From Uloborus plumipes (taxonomy: Eukaryota > Arthropoda > Arachnida > Araneae > Uloboridae): a stretch of 64,000 nt of DNA. How positions within the stretch are numbered: position 1 is the first letter of the stretch; each line of letters begins with the position of its first letter. A program made the translations under genes and the position numbers. Under the pieces are notes generated by a model. The model searched no databases. It had not been told where the DNA came from and was given only the letters and a program-made list of their open reading frames with translations. Shown piece after piece: positions 50,833-61,831 of the stretch. The stretch spans positions 1 to 64,000 of the forward strand of contig JAXGGA010001126.1 in the NCBI GenBank assembly GCA_038373865.1, read 5' to 3'.

Positions 50833-52823
50833 CATAGGCGGATTTACGAGGTAAAAAGATAATAAATAATTACTTGCATCAAATAAAAACAAATTTTTAA
50901 ATTATTTAGCATTACTGAGCCAATATTTTGAAAAGTGCCAATTTGAAGTTGGAGTTTCCTGATTAAAAATTTTTTTTGCAGAAAAAAATTAATATTGGAT
51001 TCTAAGTCTAAATTGGGTCTTAAATGCAAGAAAATAAAAGGGGGGAGGTCAAGGAAGTTATTTACCCCCTCCTTAGATTACTCACTTTTAAGCCGTTACA
51101 CATCTGATGAGTGTTACAGATCTGATGTTAATATGAGCTACATATCTGAGTTTATGCTTTCAGTCTTCATTAACATCTCTAAAAATGGTATCATTTACTT
51201 CCATTTTTAACATAGAATTAAGATAATTATATTAATATATATATATTAGCTAAAAAATCAAATTTTATTATAAAAAAGAATTTTTTGGAAATAAAAACGA
51301 GCGATAAGATTTTTAGATAAAATAAATTATGAGATTGCCAAATCCTAGCTAATAAAAAATTTGTTTTGTTTTGAAACAACACATAACTTCAACTTTTTCA
51401 ACACACAACTCTGCTGCTTGCTGTTCTTTAATTAGTTGTATGACATTTAATTTCTTGATTAGAAATTCAAATTTAGCATGCTAGTTATTATCTAGTTATT
51501 AAGCGAAGTTATGAGAAATTGAAGCACCAAAAAAATAAATAAATAAAATAATAATAATTAATTAACTTAATTACTGCAGTGTCAATTTTTCTTATTTTAC
51601 TAACTTCTATTGTCAGGTCATACAAACCACAAATGAAGGAATTGTACTAAAACTCTTTGCTTTTCATTTTTTAAGAACAAAAATATTCAATATATGGCTA
51701 AAACCTATGATTTTTGCTTTTTAATAATTCTGAAACGTGAGAGTTAGTTCGGTAACATATTCGCTGTTTTTTAATGTTACCGCTCTGACTGTTACCGATC
51801 TGATAAATCGACAAAGTTTTTTTTTACTTGTAATAAAGGACTATACTTATATGTAAAAACACTTTTAAGATAATAAAAACTGCGCATTTTAGCTCGTGTT
51901 ACCGATCTGATGACTTAAATGACACACATTTTATAAATCACTTTAAAAAATCTTACCTGCAATTTTAGATGCGGAAATGCAAATTTTTAATTACGACGCG
52001 ATAAAACATCACACCAGGTACTCAGTATCACGTGGTATCGGTGCAGGAAATGATTTTGGGAGCCTAAATATAGATCGGAAATTATTGTTACCGCTCTGAC
52101 GCGGAACTGAGGGACACACTTATTTCGCATTCCCTAGAAAATCAGTAATCGATTAAAACAAAAATGAAGTAAAATATTAACAAAGGGGTAAAAATAGAAT
52201 CGTTTTTTGTGCAAGTGCGTTTTTTTGGGAAGTTAGGAAGTGCGCTTAAGCTGTTTGCATGCTAAGCTTTGCCACTGGAGACACGTTACCGATCTGATTT
52301 TTGATACATAAAACAAATATTTTCTGAAGGGAAAAAAATTTCTGATATTATTAGATGAAATGAAAGCAAAATTTTACCTTCTTTCTGGGGAAAATTATTT
52401 TTTTTACTAGTTATTGAAATACTAGTGAAAATTCACTTGGGACTCAAATTGGCACTTTTCTAAATATTAGCTCTACTGTATTATGGAATAATAATTATGT
52501 ACTCTTTAGTTGGTTATTAATTGGTACGTAGCTATAATTTCTTCTTCCTTGAAACAACCGTGGCTAATGAAGACAAAAAAAGAAGAAAAACCCACCCACG
52601 ACTATAACAATATACCGTATAAACTGTTTCACGTTATTCTTACACATCATTCATGTTTACAGCGCTATAAAATCTGCTCAGAAATCAAGTAAAAACTACC
52701 ATTTTTGACGGAAATTTTTAAAAAATTCCTAAAGGGGCCTCAAGACCCCTCTTTGTTCTGGAATGAACTCTTCTCTCTTAGTATTGCTGCACCCCCAGAA
52801 TTCGCAGCCTAAATCCGCTTATG
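50833..52823. mobile_element. CATAGGCGGATTTA-ended element carrying a nested repeat
   Basis: Ends CATAGGCGGATTTA and (reversed) CATAAGCGGATTTA are inverted. Flanking 8-mers ATTGTCTT and AAAGTCTT agree at 6 of 8, so the duplication is weak. Its right end stops 28 bases from the donor side of the minus-strand exon. Most of it is the nested element at 50917-52473. Confidence 0.55.
50917..52473 (+). mobile_element. AT-rich element with eight GTTACCGATCTGAT motifs, copy 1
   Basis: Inverted ends GAGCCAATATTTTGAAAAGT and (reversed) GAGCTAATATTTAGAAAAGT, the next bases GCCAATTTGA being shared, are flanked by TACT on both sides. Inside, a 14-base motif close to GTTACCGATCTGAT occurs eight times in one orientation: 51095, 51113, 51137, 51776, 51791, 51898, 52087 and 52285. 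No protein can be read. A second copy in opposite orientation begins at 55764. Superfamily unknown; the possible 4-bp duplication is the only clue. Confidence 0.7.
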
Positions 52824-52851
52824 AAAGTCTTGACTAAATATTTGTACTAAC

Positions 52852-53030
52852 TTGTTTATTTGTTTTCTTCGTTCCACTATTTGAATACTTTTCAGTTTTG
52901 CTGGAAGATGAATTGTGGCTTGGCAATAAATCAGGGCATGCGAGACCCACACAGAGAGCACTTAGTAGATGCGCTACGTGCATTCCAGTGACTTCAACCA
53001 ATCCAAGAATGGCATAAATACGAACTGATG
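52852..53030 (-). CDS. Unrecognised protein, internal exon with hydrophobic segment
   Basis: On the - strand, after the acceptor TTTTTCAG, two bases complete a split codon. The exon then reads SVRIYAILGLVEVTGMHVAH, LLSALCVGLACPDLL and a Ser/Thr/Lys-rich stretch ending GTKKTNKQ, before the donor GTTAGT at 52851. The segment from about residue 4 to 32 is mostly hydrophobic and may be one membrane helix (inference). PSHNSSSS contains an N-x-S site. The next exon (49140-48931) follows at phase 0. Upstream exons were not found. No homologue comes to mind. Confidence 0.7.
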
Positions 53031-53159
53031 CTGAAAAACAAAAGCAGAATTTCATACATGAGAGGTAGAAATACTTTAAGTAAAGAAATAAAATATAAAT
53101 GAAGGCATATTTATAAAGATTTCATTTTGATTTTAAGCTTGGATATCAGACTTACAGAT

Positions 53160-53390
53160 TAACCCATTAATGCCTTACGTCTATTTTTAGAGACGGGCCA
53201 GAAAGTGTCTGATTTTTCCAAAAATGAGCATTTAAACAAAATAATAGTGTTCAATTATTACTTTGGTATTATTTCAATTTATTACTAACAGATTGCAGTA
53301 CATAACCGTTGGAATCTTTGGATCAAACGGTCCAAATATTTTTTTCAAATATCTTTGGAAAAAAAAAAAACGTCAGGCATTCATGGGTTA
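53160..53390. mobile_element. MITE with TAACCCATTAATGCCT ends
   Basis: The left end is TAACCCATTAATGCCTTACG; the reversed right end is TAACCCATGAATGCCTGACG. An internal ATATTTTTTTCAAA...TTTGGAAAAA region follows. A partial third end (TTAATCCATTAATGCCTGAT) is at about 53720. It lies just upstream, on the - strand, of the exon at 53030. Superfamily uncertain. Confidence 0.65.
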
Positions 53391-54089
53391 CGAATGAACA
53401 CTGAAAACATTTCGTATGCACTGCATAACATTCAAAGTCATTAAAGTTAAAAATTTCGTTAAAAAAAATAAATACAATTTTTTTCAGAAATTTGGTAATA
53501 GCAAAGTTTTGTTACTTAGTATAGAAATTGTTTTGAAATAATTTGTTGCATGAATTTAGTTGATGGCATGTAATTTACAATGCAGACAGTGTAAATTGCA
53601 ATTAGTGTTCATATTTCAAATTTTCTATAGAAAGCTTTTTATGGGCTATCTGTCGGCGGTGAACCGGCTTGAATAAATTGATTAGAGGCATGCATGTAAA
53701 TTGCAGCAAGAATTGTATGTTAATCCATTAATGCCTGATATTTTTTTTCCCAAAGATATTTCGTATACTGGTTACAAACAGTGTTTAATGGACAGGAAAA
53801 ATAATTAAAAAATATCATGTAAAAAATAATTTTTTTATTAAGGAAAGACAAATCGTCCCTTAACAGTTTCGATAGACCCCAGAGGGAACATAAATTTTTT
53901 ACTAAATATTTTTTCTGCCTACGATATATTTAAAAAGGTATTTTATAAGAAGAAATAAAATCAGCAATTAACATAAACTGGGAAGCTGGGAATAACTTTG
54001 AAAACTTATCTTTTTTTCCTGAGATTGTGAACGATGTAATCTTTACTTCTTTACTTAATAATATAAAGCTGTAGAGTTTGTTTGCTTGT

Positions 54090-55653
54090 TTGAACGCGTT
54101 AATCTCAGGAACTACTGGTTCGATTTGAAAAATTCTTTTTGTGTTGAATAGTCCATTTATCCAGGAAGGCTTTAGGCTATAGAAGTTATTGTTATAACTA
54201 AAAATAATAATGTTATATATAGATAAAGAGAGAGGGTAAATTTTGTAGGTATGTATGTTCCGGGTAATCTCCGGAAACACTGAACCGATTTGAAAAATTC
54301 TTGCTGAATATGAAAGGTACATTCTCAGATTGAACATGGGCTTATGTTTGAAAAGATTCGAAAAGCGATTCTTGTTTTATTCGAATTCAAGGCAATTTTC
54401 ACATAAATCGCCGAATACTGGGGTTAAAAATTACTTGCACATATTAATGTTATATATCGTTGGAAGCAGAAAAATTTTCTCCGTCCTATGCAGTTTGTTC
54501 CGATCTAAATTAAACACAGCACGAGTTATTCAATTTTTAAACTTGCCTTTTGCAAGGCTTCCCACGATTTCTTGCAATACTTGGTTCATTAAAACCATCA
54601 ATAAAAAATAAACTAATTATTCCACAGTTTTGATTTTTACGCCATTGGATAGAGCGATATTTTTAACCCCAGAATGATTCGACCTACAGTCGAAGAACCA
54701 AGCTTTTATCTCCACTAGAAAAAAAGTTACAAGCCTTTGAACTTTGAGTTGGATAGTGTTATGCAAAAAGGAGTTAACCCACAAAACATAAAAAAATGAG
54801 TTATCCAACTCTGATGGTAAAATATGTTGCTTTCTACATTAAGCAAAAATATTTAAGCCCTATCAGCATTTCATGGTAACATATCATTGGTATATTGATA
54901 TAGAACTCCATGCTTTTTGCCAGAGTTTGTTGACTTTAAAGCCCAATATCTCAAAATCAGGTTTTTGTGGGTTAACTCCTTTTTGCATAACACCATCCAG
55001 TTCGAAAACGTCTTTTCTGATCAAATTATTAACGTTTTATTGCGTTGCTATGGCGACATCTTTTAAATTCATTGTTGGTTCCCTTTTCTTCATTTCGTTT
55101 CTTAAAAGCATTTTATTTACGGCGTTTCTAGGCCCTCCTATGATGATTACAACAAGGCAAATAATTCCTTTTAGTTCAGAACAATTGCAAAGCTTTTGGC
55201 CTTTAACATTTAATCTACATGTATAAAAATGGAATAAGGGGAAGATTTGGCTGAAATTTTCACCGTTTGTTCCTTTTGGTACTGGGAAGGTTTAGAGACC
55301 AGTTTCAAAAAAATCCGATGGGTAGTTAGTTATCTTATTATTTCAATTTAAGACCTGATTTTGTCTTTTTAATTTTAATTTAAAACTCCATTTTCCAAGT
55401 CTTTCATCAATTAAATCGAGTATTAAGTGTATCAACTCAACTCCCTGGCAGATAGCTGGAATTGCTAATATCATTTCCCCGTTTCGTATTAAACGTTCAA
55501 GGCTCAAGTCAATTCAAAAAATTATGTTTTTTCAGCTTTTCTGCGTGTGGGCAAAGTTTAAGAAAAGAAATCAATCGGGACTTTTTAAGACACGTGTCAC
55601 TTGAAATTAATTTTTATTTCCAAGTTAGGCCGTGCAAACGGCCACGCAGCTAG
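54090..55653 (+). mobile_element. Non-autonomous Helitron-like element with 3' hairpin
   Basis: The right end has the Helitron signature: the hairpin GGCCGTGCAAACGGCC at about 55628-55643, then ACGCAG and CTAG at 55650-55653, followed by T. The left region holds GGAACTACTGGTTCGATTTG and a diverged second copy (TCCGGAAACACTGAACCGAT), a noncoding pattern I associate with arthropod Helitron derivatives. The 5' end is not defined, so the start is approximate. The inverted repeat at 54747-55005 lies within it. Confidence 0.6.
54747..55005. repeat. Inverted repeat with GTTATGCAAAAAGGAGTTAA arms
   Basis: Arms of about 40 bases, containing GTTATGCAAAAAGGAGTTAA then CCCACAAAA, lie at 54747-54786 and, inverted, at 54963-55005. 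It is probably a small MITE; the flanks show no clear duplication. Confidence 0.65.
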
Positions 55654-57074
55654 TATTTTATTAAGCTCAGATTAAAACTTCTGCATAACACACTTTACAA
55701 GGGTTATGTGCTGCAATCTGTTAATAGCGAGTTGAAACAATACCTAGGTAATTATTGAACACAGAGCTAATATTTAGAAAAGTGCCAATTTGAGTCCCAA
55801 GTGAAATTTCACTAGTATTTCAATAACTAGTTAAAAAAGTAATTTTCCCCAGAAAGAAGATAAGGTTTTGCTTTCATTTCATCTAATAACATCAGAAAAA
55901 AAAATCTTTAGAAAATATTTGTTTTATACTTCAAAAATCAGATCGGTAACGTGTCCCCAGTAGCAAAGTTTAGCATGCAAATAGCTTAAGCGCACTTTCT
56001 AACTTCCCAAAAAAAACGCACTTGCACAAAAAACGATTCTATTTTTTACCCCTTTGTTAATATTTTACTTAATTTTTGTTTTAATCGAATACTGATTTTC
56101 TAGGGAATGCGAAATAAGCGTGTCACTCAGCTCCGCGTCAGAGCGGTAACAATAACTTCTGATCTATATTTAGGCTCCCAAAATCATTTCCTGCACCGAT
56201 ACCACGTTATACTGAGTACCTGGTGTGATGTTTTATCGCATCGTAATTAAAAATTTGCATTTCTGCATCTAAAATTGCAGGTAAGATTTTTTAAAGTGAG
56301 TTTATAAAATGTGTGTCATTTAAGTCATCAGATCGGTAACACGAGCTAAAATGCGCAGTTTTTATTATTTTAAAAGATATTATATATATAAGTAGAGTCC
56401 TTTATTACAATTGAAAAAAACCACGTGTTTGATTTTGGTTTAGCGCGATCGACTCGGAAATAATAAAAAAAAAACTTTGTCGGTTTGTCAGATCTGTAAC
56501 AGTTAGAGCGGTAACATTGAAAAACAGCGAATATGTTACCGAACTAACTCTCACGTTTCAGAATTATTAAAAAGCAAAAATCATATAGTCTAAGATCCCA
56601 CCGCAGTTTATATACACTCATAGCGTACACTCATGACGTATATTTCAAATTAAAGCTGATTTTTTTCTGAACGTGATGCACTATGTCCGCCTATGTAAAA
56701 GTGCCCGAAACCCAGGGGCGCCCCGAGCTTAAATTTTTGGGAGGGGGAAAATTCTCAATTTGCCGAATGGAACTTCAAAATGTGCCGAATGAAAAAATAC
56801 GAATATGTACACAAACCTTCGTGTCTAATTAATATTTCTTCTGTTTTCCAAGGTTGTTCTGCAAAGGCTGAAAACAACTAATAACAATACTTATATCTTT
56901 GGTAAAGCAGAACTGCGGACGTTCTGAGGCTTGAAAGAGCAAATTATTGAGTGAACTCAGGCACTCAGTGACTGGCGTAGCTATGATTTCATTGGGGTGG
57001 GGGGGGGGGGATCCAAAAAAAATTATGTATAACGATATTAATTAGACTTCGAGATTTCTTAAGGTATTCGAGTA

Positions 57075-57271
57075 CACTGTAAAAAATGTATGTTGTTTTT
57101 ACAGTGTAATACAGTTAAATTTTACGATCAAAAACTGTAAAATTTCTAACTTTACAGTAAGAAACTGTACAATTGCTAGTTTTAGTTTATTACTCTGCAT
57201 TTTACAGTTTTAAATTAGAACCTCGGCTGCCAGTATTATACTGTAAAAACGACACTTCATTTTTTGCAGTG
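57075..57271. mobile_element. TA-flanked MITE with CACTGTAAAAAATG ends
   Basis: The 197-bp element has ends CACTGTAAAAAATG and (reversed) CACTGCAAAAAATG, with TA on both sides (57073-57074, 57272-57273). TTTTACAGT and ACTGTAAAA units recur inside in both orientations. Confidence 0.8.
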
Positions 57272-57935
57272 TAGGGAAATTATGTATGCAAAACGAATAT
57301 TTCATTTATGATTATTTTTTTTACTTATGGCTGCGCCACTGACGCGAATCAGTTGCTAGTCGAAAAAAAATTAAGTTACACACACACAATTACACAGAAA
57401 ATACACTATTAGTAGCTTATTTTTCAATGGCGAATCAACGAAATTATAACGGGATTTTTTTTTCAACACAATTTCTTCATATATTACATGCATAATTTAT
57501 TGAAAATGATGAAAACTAATTTTATTAAATTCTAAGAAAAAAGCATAATGTCTGAAAAATAATTTGAACAAAAATTAAAATTAATTTATGGCTAAAATTT
57601 TTACACAATTTTTTCCAAAGGTATGACGACCTTTAACGAAGAAATTAATTTGTTTCTTTTTATTGAGGTCGGTGGCGGATTTACCAAGTCACATATGTCG
57701 CAACTGTGACATAAGAGCCCGGAAAGGAATTTAAACTGCACATGAAAAATAGTTCACGTTAAACAAGGGGCTCCCAAAACGTATTGCGACAAGCTCTGAG
57801 GTGTGGGAGTCCTATGGCCATTGATTTTATTCAGTGAGTAAAAAAAATGCATTGCAACAAATTAAAAGAGGAAGAAAAAAAAAAACAATTTAAAGCTAAC
57901 CGTTAATAGCGATAATTCGTTGCTTGAAGCAGTCT

Positions 57936-58118
57936 TTATTTTCTTTCTTGCGGCATCAAAGGAATTTTTAGAGCTCCAGCAAGTTTCACGGAGATATGTC
58001 TTCCACAGTGGCAAAGTTCCTCATGTTTTTGTTTATAATCGTCATCAAAAGTACTTCCACAAATTAAACACTCAACTTTATATCTCTTACGAATTCTCTT
58101 CATTGCAAGCAAAATCAA
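57936..58118 (-). pseudogene. Zinc-finger exon of a hAT-type transposase
   Basis: A 60-residue open frame reads KRYKVECLICGSTFDDDYKQ, then KHEELCHCGRHISVKLAGA. Cys17, Cys20, His32 and His37 form a C2H2-like arrangement, as in the N-terminal domain of ZMYM-like hAT transposases (from memory). No downstream transposase domain follows within the element, so it is a deletion derivative. The same exon, disrupted, is in the sister copy. Confidence 0.65.
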
Positions 58119-61069
58119 TAAATTAAGTAAAACAGATAGATGTATTTCAGTACTATAATTAAAACGAAAAACAATATTGAACTAGATCGACGGTCGATTC
58201 TTTTCGTAGGGAAGAAAGTCAAGAAATGGAACTAAATAAATGAAGTTAAGCAGATAATATTTTTCAGTACGAGAAATGAGAAAATCTGCTAGCAAAGCAA
58301 AAACAAAACTGAAGTCGCCGTACATATTGGAGTTCTTTGCGTTCAAAGTGCAACATTTATGCATTGCAGCATTTTCACTATATATTATCCGTCTTGTCTG
58401 GGGTCATGCTACACACTATGGAATTCACCGAAAGGCGCCAAGGAAAGAAACGGTTTAGTTTATGGTAAATAACGTCAATAAAAGAATGAGATATATTTTT
58501 ATGAATCGGATCTTCTCCTTTTCAAAGATGACAAATGTGTAACAAAAAAAAAAGATTATATATATTGCAAAAAAATATTTCAATACTATCCCTGAATGTG
58601 CCGAATCGTTGTCCGAATTTGCCGAATGAGGAAGATGTTGACCCGAAGGGAGGTCCCGGTGACCTCCCTGGACCTCCCTTCGGGGCGCTCCTGTCGAAAC
58701 CTATAGGCAGCCTGGCCTAAACAGGTCACATGAATGTAGTATTTCTACACTCATAGCATACACTAATGACTCATATATCAAATTGAAGCTAATTTTTTTT
58801 TTCTGAACGTAGTGCTGCACTAAGGCTGCCTATGTAAAAGTGGCCGCAACCTCTAGGCAGCCTGGCCTGAAGTTTAGGGTCCAAAATTTCAAATGGTTAT
58901 AAAAGACGGAAAAATTGGTCGATTCTTTTGCTTTTTTTACTAAAATTATTCTTAATGTGAGTACTTTTCTGAAAAAAATTGATGAACTTAAATTTCAAAA
59001 ATTGCCGAAAGGGGGCGCTTTAGACTTTGTAGCTAAAACAACTACGTTTTACCGTTTTTTTTTTTCGTATTTTCGTAATTGATTCAAAAAGTTCAAACTC
59101 TAACTTAAATTTTGAGCCCAAAATATCAACTAATTTCCGGTTTTTAGCAATATTCGGACAAAACGTCAAAAAATGTGGTTTTCTGCTTTTTAACTTGTCC
59201 TTTCATGTAAAAAAGATTATTAAAATCATCTGGCGATACTAATAATGTGAAAATAAAATTAAATGCACACTTTCTGAGCTGTAAAATACAAAATTTCTGG
59301 GTAAAAAAAAATGGAAAAAAAATGTTTTTTACTTTTTTTTAGTTACGAAAGGGTTCATCTGATTTTATTTTAACATTATCAGGTGATTTTAATATTTTTT
59401 TTACATGAAAGGACTAGTTGAAAAGCAGAAAAACACAATTTTTGACGTTTGGTCCGAGTATTTCTAAAAACCGGAAATTAGTTGATATTTTGGGCTCAAA
59501 ATTTAAGTTAGAGTTTTAACTCTTTGAATCAATTACGAAAATATGAAAACAAACGGTAAAAAGTAGTTGTTTTTAGCTCCAAAGTCTAAAGCGCCCCCTA
59601 TCGGCAATTTTTGAAATTTAAGTTCATCACTTTTTTCCGAAAAAGTACTCACATTAAGAATAATTTTAGTAAAAAAGCAAAAGAATCGACCGATTTTTCC
59701 GTCTTTTATAACCATTTGAAATTTTGAACCCTAAACTTCAGGCCAGGCTGCCTAGAGGTTGCGGCCACCAGGAGCGCCCGGAGCTTAAATTTTTGGGAGG
59801 GGGAAAATTCTCAATTTGCCGAATGGAACCTCAAAATGTGCCGAATGAAAAAATATGAGTATATACACAAACCTTATACCATTAATTTGTGAGAAAAGAC
59901 GATGGGTATCACTTAGAAAAAGAAAGAAAAAAACAAGAACCTTGATAAATAACAACGGGGTTGTATGCTGAATCGTCAAAGCAATTGATTGGATTTCTTA
60001 TGTACATATATACAGATTAAAACACATTGACTGCAAGACAGATTATAAAAAAATTGCATGTATGATGCGTGTTTACAAACTAAAGCATGCTGGTCATTTG
60101 ACAGGTTTGTGAAACAACAGAATTAAGTTTATATATGCAAAATATATACACACATATAGTCATAGCTGTTCATGAATTATGACTTTACAATCTGAAAATG
60201 TTGGCAAAAAATACAAAAAAGAGTTAAGCACTTATAAAAACCTAGTTCCAGAATTTTTGCTAGAAATATTATTCATGAGCTAAAGTTTGACTTTTACACG
60301 TCTAACTTTTAGTAATGACCACGTTTTTATTATTTCCTTAGTGTCCAGTTTTTTGGCTATGTCTTTTTAAAGGAAATAAGCATTAAACTGTTTAATCTGT
60401 CGTTTTCCATAGTTAATCGAAGGACATTTTTTTTTAAGTTTCAATTTGTTGAAAGACCGTTCGTCTTTGGCAGTTGTCACCGGAACTGTTATTGCCAGAC
60501 GGCATAGTTAGACGGCATAGCGGGCTCGGCTAAACCTAGCGAACTTGAATATTTTACCGATGTTCTGAAGACATCATTTAAGCAGACACTTTCTTTGCTT
60601 AAATCGCAAAGGATTTCTAACTCCGCTTGTAGGGCATGTGCGTCTGGCTTTAACCTTGGAAATAACTGATTAAAGCTAATTAAATTCTAAGAAAAAAGCA
60701 TAATGCCTGAAAATAATTTTAACAAAGATTCAAATTAATTTATGGCTAAAAATTTTACACATTTTTTTCCAAAGGCATGACGACCTTTAACGAAGATATT
60801 AATTAGTTTCTAATTATTGAGGTCGGTGGCGAATTTACCAAGTCACACGTGTCATAACTGTGAAATTAAAGCCCGGAAAGGAATTTAAACTGGATATCAA
60901 AATATGTTCACGTTAAACAAGGGGCTCCCAAAATGTATTGCGACTGGCTCTCAAGTATGGTCAAGTCCTATGGTCATTGATTTAAATCAGTGAGTAAAAA
61001 AATGCATTGAAACAAATTAAAAAAGGAAGAACAAAAGATCAATTTACTAACTAACAGTTAATGGCGAAA

Positions 61070-61831
61070 ATTCGCTGCTTGAAGCAGTTTTTTCTTTCTT
61101 TCTTGCGGCATCAAATGGATTTTTGGAGCTCCAGCAAGTTTCACGGAGACATGTCTTCAACTAGAGACGAGCCGGGCTCGGCCCGAGCCCGAGACGAACT
61201 CGGGCCCTTGTACTTCAAGCAGCTTTCGGGCTCGGGCGAGCTCAGGCTCGATCTCATATTAAGATAGTCAGTTTTTATACAAATACAACGTTCACGGAAT
61301 ATTGGAGTACTTAAAGAGCGTGAGAACAGTTTTTCTTAATGGCAGAATTGCTTTGTTCAGGAAGAGTTTCAGAGAAATGACATCTATCACCTAATCTCCC
61401 ACTCCCATACATCGTTTCTCAGCTTCCGCACATCGGAAAAAAATAATAATAATAATAATAATAATTCAAAAAGATAGCACCCATTTATAATATATTTGCA
61501 ATTGCTATTACCATATACCATATGGCAGTGCATCCCAAGTGGAAATTAAAAATATATATATTGATGTTTGATACACTCGGGCTCGGGCCGGCTCGGGCTC
61601 AAAACAAGACAATATCACTCGGGCTTGGGCGGGCTCGGATTAAAAATTCTCGGGTTCGGGCGGGGTCGGGCCTTCAAAAGTGAGCCCGAACTCGTCTCTA
61701 TCTTCAACCGTGACAAAGTTCCTTATGTTTTGTTTATAATCGTCATTAAAAGTACTTCCACAAATTAAACACTCAAGTTTATATCGTTTACGAATTCTCT
61801 TCATTGCAAGCAAAATCAATAAATTAAGCAA
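61070..61831 (-). pseudogene. Zinc-finger exon of the sister hAT copy, split by an insertion
   Basis: On the - strand, KRYKLECLICGSTFNDDYKQ is followed by a one-base deletion that shifts the frame. The exon is then interrupted at 61700-61162 by a 539-bp element. The remainder (VSVKLAGAPKIHLMPQE-like) resumes at about 61160-61090. Compared with 57936-58118, this copy is doubly broken. Confidence 0.65.
61162..61700. mobile_element. MITE with TAGAGACGAG ends, third nesting level
   Basis: The ends TAGAGACGAGCC and (reversed) TAGAGACGAGTT are flanked by a perfect 8-bp duplication, TCTTCAAC (61154-61161 and 61701-61708). Both ends carry GGGCTCGGGC-type GC-rich arrays, in contrast with the A/T-rich middle and its AATAAT microsatellite. 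A hAT-type assignment rests on the 8-bp target. Confidence 0.88.

Larger units (their letters stand above)
49141..52851 (-). other. Intron of the minus-strand gene (3.7 kb)
   Basis: On the - strand it starts GTTAGT at 52851 and ends TTTTTTCAG. It contains a hAT-type MITE and the nested elements at 50833-52823. The segment 49200-50130 shows nothing specific. Confidence 0.65.
56713..58693 (-). mobile_element. hAT-type transposon in the left arm
   Basis: The ends CAGGGGCGCCCCGAG and (reversed) CAGGAGCGCCCCGAA are flanked by CCGAAACC (56705-56712) and TCGAAACC (58694-58701), 7 of 8 identical. TTTGCCGAATG and GTGCCGAATG motifs recur near both ends. Only an N-terminal zinc-finger exon of the transposase remains, on the - strand. 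A MITE is nested at 57075-57271. The strand given is that of this exon. Confidence 0.85.

Noticed and set aside
53930..54611. Open frames of 135 and 93 codons on opposite strands
   Set aside because: They lie in noncoding Helitron-like repeat sequence (the GGAACTACTGGTTCGATT region) and share no similarity with known proteins that I can see.
56968..57345. A larger element with ACTGGCGTAGC and GCTGCGCCACTG ends around the MITE at 57075
   Set aside because: The ends are only loosely inverted and the flanks show no duplication, so the boundary is unsupported.
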